Positions 33,111 through 41,419 of a stretch of 64,000 nucleotides of DNA are shown in pieces (the first letter of the stretch is position 1; the number at the start of each line of letters is the position of its first letter). The notes below the pieces were generated by a model that ran no database searches, was not told the origin of the DNA, and was given only the letters and a program-made list of their open reading frames with translations. Position numbers and translations under genes: made by a program. Origin of the DNA: Bacillus sp. FJAT-52991 (GTDB lineage Bacteria; Bacillota; Bacilli; Bacillales; Domibacillaceae); contig NZ_CP147404.1 of the NCBI RefSeq assembly GCF_037201805.1, positions 3,516,501-3,580,500 of the forward strand, given 5' to 3'.

Positions 33111-36100
33111 TTATACAGCTAAAGCGAGCGTTTCTTCTTTACGATCTCTTTGCACCCATTTGATTACTGGCTTGGCTAGAGTAGCTGAACTTGCTGCTAC
33201 AGCGATGACGGCCGCCCATCCCATGATGGAGATCGGTACAGTATTAAAGATCCCTTGCAGTGGAGGAATGTAAATGCAGGCTAACAACGATAACCATGAA
33301 ACACCTAAAGCTCCCACTAAGAAACGATCTTTTGACCATTCGCCCATTTTTTCATCTTCAGACCCTAATTGTCTCCAAGAGAATGTTTGAATGAGTTGTC
33401 CTGCTACTAATGTGGCAAAGGCTGTTGTTTGTGCAACCGCTAATGGCGCACCTAATGCTAAACTTCCGGCAAATAAAGCAAGCGAACCTAAGCCTAACAG
33501 AACTCCGCGAGTAACGACTTGTTGGTATAAACTCTTATCGACAATGCCTTGGCGTTTGGTGATTTTTTTCTTATTTCCTGGGTTCACAGCTAACACCATT
33601 GCTGGCAGGGCATCTGTTAGTAAATTCATAAGTAAAATTTGGACAGGCACGATAGGAAGTGGTAACCCTACGAGTACAGCTGTTGTGGTGACCATAATTT
33701 CGGCCAGATTTCCACATAGTAAACAGCCCAGTGCTTTTCGAATATTACCAATGATGGTGCGACCTTCTTTCACTCCATCTACAATAGAACTAAAGTGATC
33801 TTTCTTTAGTACCATATCCGATGTTTCTTTCGTCACCTGTGTACCCGTTTTCCCCATGGCAATCCCGATATTGGCTTTTTTAATGGCTGGGGAATCATTG
33901 ACGCCATCACCAGTCATCGCTACGATATGTCCATTTTTTTGCAATAACGAAACAATCCGTAATTTATGTTCTGGTGTCACTCTGGCGTACACTTTAATAT
34001 CGTTAATCTTCTCGGTCAAAGCCTCATCAGAAAGTTGATCGATATCTTTACCAGTCATTATTTGATCATCTGGTCCACAAATACCTATCTGCTTGGCAAT
34101 GGCCATCGCTGTTTGCGGATGATCACCGGTAATCATGACCGGTTTAATGCCTAATTGCAAGGCTTCATTAATGCTTGTTTCTACATCTTCTTTCGGTGGA
34201 TCCATCATGCCGACCATTCCGACATAAATTAATTCCTTCTCAAGCCCATCTTGACATTGTTCATCGGGTTCATTGTTTAATGGAGCATAAGCGAATCCAA
34301 GCACACGTAAGGCTTCGTTCGCGAATTGTTCAGTTTGCTTATATATTTTCTTTTTCACTAGTTCTGTCAGCTTCAGTTTCTTGCCATTCTTTTGATAATG
34401 GGTACAGCGTTCAAGCACCTTTTCAATAGAGCCTTTTGTTAAAATATAACAATCTTTATGTTGTTCTGTCTCTTTGCAAACGACGCTCATCATTTTTCGA
34501 TCGGAGTCAAAAGGAACTTCCTGTACACGTTTCCAGTCTGTTAGACCATCCATAATGCTTTTTTGCTTGGCGGCTAATGTAATAATCGCCCCCTCTGTCG
34601 GGTCTCCTTTAATGTCCCAGCCTTCTTCTGTTTCGTGAAGGCTTGTATTGTTACATAGCACACCTATTTTCAAAAGTTGTTCAAGGTCATGACAGCAAGA
34701 TTCCTCTCCAGCTTCATCAACAATTTGTCCATCAGGGATATACCCATTTCCTGTGACATCGTATTCTTTAGCAACGGTAGCTATTTTCGTAACCGTCATT
34801 TCATTTTTGGTGAGTGTTCCTGTTTTATCAGAACAGATCATCGTTGTCCGGCCAAGCGTTTCTAAAGCAGCCAGCTTACGAACGACCGCATTTTTCTCTG
34901 CCATCCTCATAATTCCAGCTGTTAATGCGATGGTGATCGTTACTGGTAATCCTTCTGGTATCGCCGAAGCGGCGAGAGCAACAGACATCGTCATAATTTG
35001 TGTGATCGGCATCCCTCTAAGAAGCCCCACCGCAAACACAACGCCACCTGCTAGAAACGCCACCTTCATAAATGTTTTACTAATGGAAGTGACTTGCTCC
35101 TGTAATGGTGTAACTTCCTCTTTGTCATTGGTTAACAAGGTAAGTAGATGGCCCATTTCCGTGTAATTACCTGTGTTGACAACCATTAGTTTTGCTTTTC
35201 CACGTGTCACATGTGTGCCCATATAGGCCATATTCGTACGATCGGAAAGTGATCGATCGTCTTCAATTTGCAGAGCATTTTTTTCTACTGGAAGGGATTC
35301 ACCCGTGAGAGCAGCCTCATTAATTTCTAAATTCCAGCTTTGTAAAATACGCATATCAGCTGGAACTCTATCGCCAGCCTCTAATTCCACGATGTCACCT
35401 GGAACGAGGTCGTCTGCTGACACCTCCTGCACATTGCCATTTCTGATGACTCGACAGTTAGGCGGCACGAATTCGCTTAATGATTCTACCGTTTGCTCTG
35501 CTTTTCTTTCCTGAACTGTTCCGATTCCAGCATTAAGAAGTAAAATCGATCCCATGATCATGCCGTCAAATAAATGCCCGGTAAATAAACTAATTAGAGC
35601 GGTGGAACCTAAAATAATCGTCGTTAATTCTTTAAATTGTCCCAAATAGGCACGTAACCAATGAGGCTTTTGCTTCCCGCTCATTCGATTTTTTCCATAC
35701 GATGATTGGGCTGATTTCACTTGTTCAGTCGTTAAGCCATTCCGTTGGTCGGTATTGTAATGGTCATACAATTCAGCGGCTTCTAAACGATACCAGGAAG
35801 CTTGTTCTTGTATATGGTGTTTACTATTTTTCACAACAGCTTTTGACTTTGTCATTTTTCTTTCGGTCCACGTTTTCGCCCTTGACATAAAGGTTAAACA
35901 CATAGCATCCGCTATTAAATTAATGATAGGAGCGAACACGAATAATCGAGTGGCTACCAATGTGCCGAGTATATTCCACACTTTTGTCACTTTCACATTT
36001 CGATTGACCATTTTGTCTAGCTGCTTTGCATGGTCATACGTATCTGCTATCGCCTTCAATTCATCCATTTTAATGGATGGATAAAAAGAAACGATATTGT

Positions 36101-37382
36101 TATTTGTAGCGGAAATATGATCCGTAACAAATAACACTTCCTCTCTTCTTTGAGGAAGCTGCCCATCGGTTATATGACATAACTCTAGTCCATAGGTAGT
36201 TCTTAACTCTTCTTCCCATTCGGATAATGGCCTGTCACTTCTGTTATTTAAATAGCGAATAGTTGTTCCTTGAGGCAGCTTTTCGAATAACGCCTGGCAT
36301 TCGGATCGTAAAGAAGAATGATCAATTAACAAAGACGCATCATCAAATACGACAGCTTTCATTTGGGATAACTGATACATCGATCCATTTAATGGGATTT
36401 TTTGGTTATTTTCTTTAGCCATGTGATTGGCTTGTTTCCAAGCATATTCGGTTGGCTGAAGAGCCGGACGCGGATTAGCTGCCAATAAGACAGCAAATGC
36501 TGATAGCGGATTGCGAGTTAAAAAGAGGCTCGCTCCAGCGGCAGCAAAGCCAAACTTGCTCATTTTCCGACTGTATGTCTCAATTTCAGGTGAAATGTAT
36601 GGCTGATCAAATAGCTCTTCATCCACACTCTTTTGCCTTTTCCAATTTAAATATTGCAATAAGCTGATACCAGCCAATACAATAAGGTTCTCACGAATCA
36701 AGGCTAAAGCTAAGGAGCTCGCTCCTAATAAGAGATCCATATTTACTTTCTTCTCTTGATTAAACTGCTGTAATCCTCTACGAATAAATGGATAACCTGA
36801 ACAAATACCGATTAATCCACTTAAATAAAATGGAACCGGATGCCTAGAAAGACTCGAAGCTCCTTTCCATACTTGCTTCACTCCTAATACCCCTAAGCCT
36901 GCTGTTGAAAGAGCTAAAGGGATGGACACCTTTTCCTCACGAGTCAATCGGTCATTCGCAATCGACACCGTTTGTAATCTTTCCGGTATTTGATAGCTAG
37001 CCTCACGACTTGAGAAATATGTTTGTTCCGTTTCATAAGTGGCAGCTACTTCTTGATATGAGGCTTTTGATTCCGCTATTTCTTGTTCAAGTGCATGATC
37101 ATACTCCTCTTTTTCCCCTTGATGGATTTTCTGAAAGAGGGCTTCTTCAAATTTCGTTATATATAGACTAAGAACATCTAATGACACGGCATCCACACTG
37201 TATGTGATTAATACATTACCCGTATGAACGTTGGCATCCACTATATGGACTCCGTCGATAGTAGAAAAGATTTTCTCAAATTTTTCTTTAGCCACTTCAT
37301 TATGCTTTAACCCATAAAGCTCAAATCTTAGTCTCCCAGGCAAGACATGAAATGATCTTTCTTTCCATAATGAAATTTCCAA
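33111..37382 (-). CDS. giant P-type cation ATPase: degenerate P1B-like half fused to active P2-like half (CtpI-like)
   Basis: 1423 residues. Residues about 10-65 (VLPGRLRF ... GNVLITYS) match an HMA_2-type heavy-metal domain without CxxC. Residues 150-500 look like a decayed P1B ATPase: membrane helices, then VVFDDASLLI (344-353) where DKTGTLT should be, no N domain and no TGDGxxD. Residues 530-1423 are a complete P2A-type pump: TGES (693-696), IPEGLP (808-813), DKTGTLT (852-858), TGDGVND. Only the second half can be phosphorylated. Similar fused pumps are mycobacterial CtpH/CtpI; the ion is not established. Starts at ATG 37382. Two small genes follow on the same strand, and two more membrane-linked genes lie just upstream. 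Confidence 0.9.
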   Translation of the reverse strand: MEISLWKERSFHVLPGRLRFELYGLKHNEVAKEKFEKIFSTIDGVHIVDANVHTGNVLITYSVDAVSLDVLSLYITKFEEALFQKIHQGEKEEYDHALEQEIAESKASYQEVAATYETEQTYFSSREASYQIPERLQTVSIANDRLTREEKVSIPLALSTAGLGVLGVKQVWKGASSLSRHPVPFYLSGLIGICSGYPFIRRGLQQFNQEKKVNMDLLLGASSLALALIRENLIVLAGISLLQYLNWKRQKSVDEELFDQPYISPEIETYSRKMSKFGFAAAGASLFLTRNPLSAFAVLLAANPRPALQPTEYAWKQANHMAKENNQKIPLNGSMYQLSQMKAVVFDDASLLIDHSSLRSECQALFEKLPQGTTIRYLNNRSDRPLSEWEEELRTTYGLELCHITDGQLPQRREEVLFVTDHISATNNNIVSFYPSIKMDELKAIADTYDHAKQLDKMVNRNVKVTKVWNILGTLVATRLFVFAPIINLIADAMCLTFMSRAKTWTERKMTKSKAVVKNSKHHIQEQASWYRLEAAELYDHYNTDQRNGLTTEQVKSAQSSYGKNRMSGKQKPHWLRAYLGQFKELTTIILGSTALISLFTGHLFDGMIMGSILLLNAGIGTVQERKAEQTVESLSEFVPPNCRVIRNGNVQEVSADDLVPGDIVELEAGDRVPADMRILQSWNLEINEAALTGESLPVEKNALQIEDDRSLSDRTNMAYMGTHVTRGKAKLMVVNTGNYTEMGHLLTLLTNDKEEVTPLQEQVTSISKTFMKVAFLAGGVVFAVGLLRGMPITQIMTMSVALAASAIPEGLPVTITIALTAGIMRMAEKNAVVRKLAALETLGRTTMICSDKTGTLTKNEMTVTKIATVAKEYDVTGNGYIPDGQIVDEAGEESCCHDLEQLLKIGVLCNNTSLHETEEGWDIKGDPTEGAIITLAAKQKSIMDGLTDWKRVQEVPFDSDRKMMSVVCKETEQHKDCYILTKGSIEKVLERCTHYQKNGKKLKLTELVKKKIYKQTEQFANEALRVLGFAYAPLNNEPDEQCQDGLEKELIYVGMVGMMDPPKEDVETSINEALQLGIKPVMITGDHPQTAMAIAKQIGICGPDDQIMTGKDIDQLSDEALTEKINDIKVYARVTPEHKLRIVSLLQKNGHIVAMTGDGVNDSPAIKKANIGIAMGKTGTQVTKETSDMVLKKDHFSSIVDGVKEGRTIIGNIRKALGCLLCGNLAEIMVTTTAVLVGLPLPIVPVQILLMNLLTDALPAMVLAVNPGNKKKITKRQGIVDKSLYQQVVTRGVLLGLGSLALFAGSLALGAPLAVAQTTAFATLVAGQLIQTFSWRQLGSEDEKMGEWSKDRFLVGALGVSWLSLLACIYIPPLQGIFNTVPISIMGWAAVIAVAASSATLAKPVIKWVQRDRKEETLALAV

Positions 37383-37533
37383 TGATTAGCCCCCCTCTCT
37401 CTACAGAAAATTTATAAAAGATATTTTGAACAATCACTGATCTTTTTATGCATTGGTTGAATTGTATTAATTTCGATTATTTTTATAATTATTGGAAATA
37501 ATAAAGTTAAAATTAAAAATTGAGGTGGCCAAT

Positions 37534-37980
37534 GTGTTAAAAAAGTTATTTGCGATCAATAATCCCATTACGTGGATTTCAGCAGCTGCGCTCATTTTAG
37601 TGGTCTCTCCCGAGGCTAGAAGCGGCACAAGAAAAATGTTAGTCAAAGGGACAGGAGCAGTCTTATCATTAAGTGATTCTGTTAAAACATTAGCTTTAGG
37701 CTCTAGAGAACAATTTGGGAAATTTCTTGAAGAGGCAAAAGTTGAAAAAGAACAGATGAACATTCCAGAAATGATTGAAATGGGCGGCGAAAGAATGAAA
37801 CAAAGCCTGCAGGGAGCGATGGAAAAGTCGAAGCAGACGTTCGAGAAAACGAAAGGCTCGATGGAGAATATATTTGAAAAAACAGCTGATGTCACTAATC
37901 TTGACACAAGTGCTTATAATGTGGTCAATGATCATCTAGTCAAGGCAAAATTGGATGAAATCGAACAACAATTTCATTAA
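37534..37980 (+). CDS. small membrane-anchored helical protein divergent from the ATPase
   Basis: 148 residues starting at GTG 37534 (RBS TGAGGTGG); the longer frame from TTG 37492 has no RBS. One hydrophobic stretch near 10-30 (NPITWISAAALILVVSP), then a long charged, partly coiled-coil-like region with repeated lysine/glutamate (EQMNIPEMIEMGGERMKQSL). No known domain. Divergent from the giant ATPase across about 150 bp, so possibly coregulated. Its layout resembles small proteins that dress membranes or polymers, but this is speculation. Confidence 0.75.
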   Translation: MLKKLFAINNPITWISAAALILVVSPEARSGTRKMLVKGTGAVLSLSDSVKTLALGSREQFGKFLEEAKVEKEQMNIPEMIEMGGERMKQSLQGAMEKSKQTFEKTKGSMENIFEKTADVTNLDTSAYNVVNDHLVKAKLDEIEQQFH

Positions 37981-38013
37981 AAAACAGCGTGCAAGGAAGC
38001 GGCACGCTGTTTT
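37981..38013. terminator. bidirectional intrinsic terminator
   Basis: AAAACAGCGTGC (37981-37992) pairs perfectly with GCACGCTGTTTT (38002-38013), between two convergent small genes. Confidence 0.9.
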
Positions 38014-38362
38014 AATATGTTCGCTCTATTCCTTCTAATAGCAATGGATGGTTGCCTAATAAAGCAGGGTTGTGAAAAATCATATGTCCAGCCTGTCTAC
38101 CTACATAAGAGCCAATACGATCTCCAATAATCCCTCCAACTGTCATACCTAAAATACTTCCCACACCAGGAAGTAAGGAAGATCCTACTGCCCCGCCATA
38201 CTCCATTCCAGCCATAATTCCAAATGTGCCAGTAATATTTTGCGTTGTACATACGGCATAGTCTTTTCTACTTAAATGCCCTTGGTTTAACGATCGTGTA
38301 TCTTGTATTTGTGATAACGCTCCTGATAATACTCCACCTATAATACTTGAGCGATGAAACAA
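38012..38362 (-). CDS. small glycine-zipper protein
   Basis: 116 residues rich in Gly/Ala with alternating glycine motifs (GGAVGSSLLPGVGSILG, TVGGIIGDRIGSYVG), the signature of glycine-zipper membrane-inserting proteins. No signal peptide or lipobox. RBS on the minus strand AAGGGGG before ATG 38362. Two cytoplasmic-looking flanks surround the zipper. Convergent with the 148-residue gene and next to the ATPase cluster, so it is likely part of the same locus. Function unknown. Confidence 0.75.
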   Translation of the reverse strand: MFHRSSIIGGVLSGALSQIQDTRSLNQGHLSRKDYAVCTTQNITGTFGIMAGMEYGGAVGSSLLPGVGSILGMTVGGIIGDRIGSYVGRQAGHMIFHNPALLGNHPLLLEGIERTY

Positions 38363-38486
38363 TAAAATATCCCCCTTTAAACGACTGAGCTAGCGACGCA
38401 TTGCTAATAATGTGATCATTTAAAGAGGGAAATATACATGATTGTGGTAACCATCCAATTGATGGATGATGCCCTGTGTTTTGTTT

Positions 38487-39443
38487 TTATTCAAATAAAC
38501 TCAAAAATTCGCCGTATCCTTCTTCAATCAGCTTACTCTTCGGTACAAATCGTAAAGCCGCTGAATTGATACAATAGCGTGCACCATCTGGACCAGGGCC
38601 ATCATCGAAAACATGACCGAGATGGGAATCGGATGTTTTCGCTCGAACCTCGATTCGTCTCATTCCGTGTGACGTATCTAATTTCTCGGCGATTTCCATG
38701 CGGCGCAGTGGCTTAGTAAAACTTGGCCAACCGCAGCCAGCATCGTATTTATCGAGCGAACTAAAGAGCGGCTCGCCAGAAATGATGTCGACATAAATGC
38801 CTTCTTCTGTATGATTCCAAAATTCATTGCGAAATGGCGGCTCTGTCGCATTGTTTCTCGTGACTTCATATTGAAGCGGCGTTAATTCTTTACGCAACTG
38901 TTCATCGCTTTGTACTTTCTTCCAATGCTCGCGAATGAATGGCGCACGGCCAGAGCCCTCTTTGTACATATTGTAGTGAAATGCGTTCTTTTTATAATAA
39001 TGCTGGTGCTTTGCTTCAGCCTTATAAAAAGGGCTTGCTGGCAAAATTTCCGTCGCAATCGGTTTTTGAAAGCGACCGCTGGCGGCTAGTTCCGCTTTAG
39101 AAGCTTCAGCCAATTGCTTTTGCTCATCATTATGATAAAAAATCGCCGTCCGATAGGATAATCCTCGATCATTGAATTGACCACCTGCATCAGTTGGGTC
39201 AATTTGCTGCCAATATAGCTCCAACAATTTTTTATATGGAAATACATTGGGATCAAACGTAATTTGTACAGCTTCATAATGTCCCGTTGTATCCGAACAT
39301 ACTTCTTCATACGTTGGATTGACTGTATGCCCACCCGTGTACCCAGAAATCACTTCTTCAATTCCCGGCTGCTCATCAAATGGTGCGACCATACACCAAA
39401 AACATCCACCTGCAAATGTAGCTAATTGCAATGATTCAGACAT
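38487..39443 (-). CDS. msrAB: fused methionine sulfoxide reductase MsrA-MsrB
   Basis: 318 residues. The MsrA domain (1-about 160) carries GGCFWCM with catalytic Cys14 and reduces the S-sulfoxide. The MsrB domain (about 170-318) has CGWPSF, HLGHVF and the catalytic Cys at [11 protein letters not shown] (residue 291), reducing the R-sulfoxide. No signal peptide, so cytosolic. The zinc CxxC pairs of many MsrBs are not seen. Order A-B in one chain is common in Firmicutes such as streptococci, while B. subtilis has separate genes. Monocistronic. Confidence 0.95.
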   Translation of the reverse strand: MSESLQLATFAGGCFWCMVAPFDEQPGIEEVISGYTGGHTVNPTYEEVCSDTTGHYEAVQITFDPNVFPYKKLLELYWQQIDPTDAGGQFNDRGLSYRTAIFYHNDEQKQLAEASKAELAASGRFQKPIATEILPASPFYKAEAKHQHYYKKNAFHYNMYKEGSGRAPFIREHWKKVQSDEQLRKELTPLQYEVTRNNATEPPFRNEFWNHTEEGIYVDIISGEPLFSSLDKYDAGCGWPSFTKPLRRMEIAEKLDTSHGMRRIEVRAKTSDSHLGHVFDDGPGPDGARYCINSAALRFVPKSKLIEEGYGEFLSLFE

Positions 39444-39462
39444 AACTAATCGACTGCCACTA

Positions 39463-39483
39463 AAAACATAGACAAAAGTCTAT
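39463..39483 (-). terminator. intrinsic terminator (minus strand) after the TnpB element
   Basis: ATAGAC-AAAA-GTCTAT (39468-39483). On the minus strand the stem is followed by a T-run. It may end tnpB/omega-RNA transcripts. Confidence 0.6.
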
Positions 39484-39489
39484 CCTTAG

Positions 39490-40800
39490 AATTTTCCTGC
39501 TTCCTCGTACCCCATTTGGCTAAACTTCTAGCTAATCTGGTGAATGTAGCACTCCACAGGCGTGATTTCGGGGGTAGCCCCACCTATCATACATCATTCT
39601 ATTTAAGTTAAAATGATGTATTCTTTTGCTTGTAAAAGGTTGATCGCTGCATTTAAGTCTCGATCCATCTTGTGGCCGCAATCGCATGTGTATACACGAT
39701 CCGATAGTTTTAAATCCATCTTTTTTTCTCCACAACAAGAACATAATTTCGAAGACGGATAAAACCGATCCACTTGTCTCAGCTCAATGTGTAACTCTTT
39801 ACATTTCGCTGTGAGCCAAGTTTTAAATGTGTAAAAACATTGTTGTGCGATTACTTTCGATAGGTGCCGATTCTTCATCATTCCTTTTACATTCAAATCC
39901 TCTATTGTGATATAACTTGGCTTGGTTTTCGCCACTTGAGTCACAATAGACTTAACATACTCTAAGCGGATATTTGCGAAACGAGCATGAAGTTTTTGAA
40001 CTCTAAGAATGTTTTTGTTTATGTTTGCTCTTTTAGTAACAGCTTTTTCACCTCGCTTTTTTAGATATTCATACTTACGAGACAAAGAGCGTTGTTCTCG
40101 TTTTAATTTCTTTTCTAACTTTCTTACCCGTATGGAACGGTTGATATTTTTATACACTGAACCATTACTACATACGGCGAAGTCTTTGATGCCTAAGTCC
40201 ATGCCCAGTCCTTCATTTGTAACAGGAGGCTGTCTTCCTTGAGGCTCTACTTCACAAAGAACAGAAACATAATACCTTCCTGCTTTTCGTGAAACGGTTC
40301 CGCTTTTTACGACAGCCGTCTCGGGGAGGTATCCGAATTCCTTCAAACGCATCCAACCAAGTGTAGGGATTTTCACTCGGTGTCTCTCGACGGTCCAATC
40401 CGTTTTGTTGTTCTTTGGAAAATAGCATTTAACATCTTGCTTCTTTTTCTTTTTGAAACGCGGAAATTTCACTTTCCCTGCGAACAAGTTTCTAAAGGCT
40501 TTATCCGCATTCATAATCGCTTGCTTAACAGCTTTACTAGATACTTCTTTAATCCATTGATCTTGTTCTAGCGTATGAACATTATTCAGCCATTTGGAAA
40601 AGTCGAACCCAGTCATAAACGAGCCGTCTTTTTCGTACACTTCTTTGTTCTTCGCCAGATAAAAATTGTACACGTATCGACAAACGCCGATCGTTTGGTG
40701 TATTTTCGTTTTTTGTTCGGTTGTCGGCTTAATTTCTATGAAATAGGCTTTCTTCATCTACTCACCACCTTGCATTCATTATACCCTAGAACTAATTTTA
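39490..40800 (-). mobile_element. IS200/IS605-type element with tnpB only (IS1341-like)
   Basis: No tnpA (Y1 transposase) is present, so the element cannot move alone unless helped. The segment after the tnpB stop (39490-39602), with hairpin GGTGGGGCTACCCCC, is the expected right end and 3' part of an omega-RNA. The exact ends and the target motif cannot be fixed without comparison to an empty site; limits are approximate. Confidence 0.65.
39603..40757 (-). CDS. tnpB: TnpB, RNA-guided nuclease of IS200/IS605 family
   Basis: 384 residues with all active-site residues visible. RuvC residues are D187 (GLGMDLGIKDFAV), E286 (ITIEDLNVKG) and D367 (MDRDLNAAINLL). The zinc ribbon is C339/C342 with C358/C360 (CSCCG ... 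CDCG). The N-terminal region has the KKAYFIEIKPT start and a helical REC-like part. TnpB cuts DNA at a transposon-adjacent motif using an omega-RNA from the right end. Appears intact, so probably still active. RBS GGTGGTGAG; a TATAAT box on the minus strand lies at 40777-40782. Neighbour tnpA missing. Confidence 0.95.
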   Translation of the reverse strand: MKKAYFIEIKPTTEQKTKIHQTIGVCRYVYNFYLAKNKEVYEKDGSFMTGFDFSKWLNNVHTLEQDQWIKEVSSKAVKQAIMNADKAFRNLFAGKVKFPRFKKKKKQDVKCYFPKNNKTDWTVERHRVKIPTLGWMRLKEFGYLPETAVVKSGTVSRKAGRYYVSVLCEVEPQGRQPPVTNEGLGMDLGIKDFAVCSNGSVYKNINRSIRVRKLEKKLKREQRSLSRKYEYLKKRGEKAVTKRANINKNILRVQKLHARFANIRLEYVKSIVTQVAKTKPSYITIEDLNVKGMMKNRHLSKVIAQQCFYTFKTWLTAKCKELHIELRQVDRFYPSSKLCSCCGEKKMDLKLSDRVYTCDCGHKMDRDLNAAINLLQAKEYIILT

Positions 40801-40847
40801 ATTGGAATAAAATAACATTAGTTATATATTATCCATGAGGTGAAAAC

Positions 40848-40997
40848 ATGAGGAAAGACTTAAAAACAAGAAGTCAGATCGGTAGTGCCATTGATAATGA
40901 ATGACTTAAGCAATGGAGAGAATATTCTAAAGAAACGGGAATGCCTATTTCGAAATGATTGGATCAAATGATAAAGATGTTTCTAGAATCCATTTAA
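40848..40997 (+). pseudogene. ribbon-helix-helix protein, two in-frame TGA stops
   Basis: The frame reads MRKDLKTRSQIGSAIDNE, stop, LKQWREYSKETGMPISK, stop, LDQMIKMFLESI. It lines up end to end with small ribbon-helix-helix DNA-binding proteins common in Bacillaceae. Both stops are TGA at positions fitting Trp and Leu/Ser changes, so two nonsense mutations are likely. RBS GAGGTG intact. Divergent from tnpB. Confidence 0.75.
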
Positions 40998-40999
40998 AA

Positions 41000-41128
41000 C
41001 TAACTGTTTTTTAGAGTGTTTGTCCATACTTGTACCTGATTCTCTATATTTTTAATAACAGTTGGTAGCTCCTTTACGTTGAGTGTTGCGAAAATACCTG
41101 CTTTTAGTATAACAATTATTCCTTTCAT
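41000..41128 (-). CDS. possible 42-residue ORF, unrecognised
   Basis: Frame begins MKGIIVILKAGIF at ATG 41128 and ends at 41000, directly against the pseudogene. No good RBS and no family. It may be a remnant or a chance frame. Confidence 0.2.
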   Translation of the reverse strand: MKGIIVILKAGIFATLNVKELPTVIKNIENQVQVWTNTLKNS

Positions 41129-41137
41129 ATTGAACTA

Positions 41138-41172
41138 CCCCCACCTACCTCTACACGAGCTTGAGGTGGGGG
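41138..41172. repeat. G/C-block hairpin, possible IS605-type end
   Basis: CCCCCACCT (41138-41146) pairs with AGGTGGGGG (41164-41172). Similar C/G-block hairpins flank IS200/IS605 elements; no transposase is attached here. Confidence 0.45.
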
Positions 41173-41419
41173 ATTCTCCTGTTTCTAGTTCCCCTCGTTC
41201 AACAAAGAGGATACAACGATATCGAAATTCGGTAGTGTCTTTATGTAAGGCGACCTATTCGATCTTCCAACGAAAGGGAAAAAAACACACGTTCTAAAAA
41301 AAGAGACATTTTCTTTAAAAAAGAACAAACCGATTCATCCCACTTTCTCTATACATATCCTTTCCGACATTGGAAAAGATATGATTCATAAGGAAAAATA
41401 AGAAAGGACGTAATGTTAT

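Larger units (their letters stand above)
40758..41419. other. 662-bp region with broken small genes and a hairpin
   Basis: Contains a ribbon-helix-helix pseudogene (40848-40997), a possible 42-codon minus-strand frame (41000-41128) and a CCCCCACCT/AGGTGGGGG hairpin (41138-41172). The hairpin resembles IS200/IS605 end structures and may be a transposon remnant. The last 60 bp hold the ythA leader. Confidence 0.55.
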
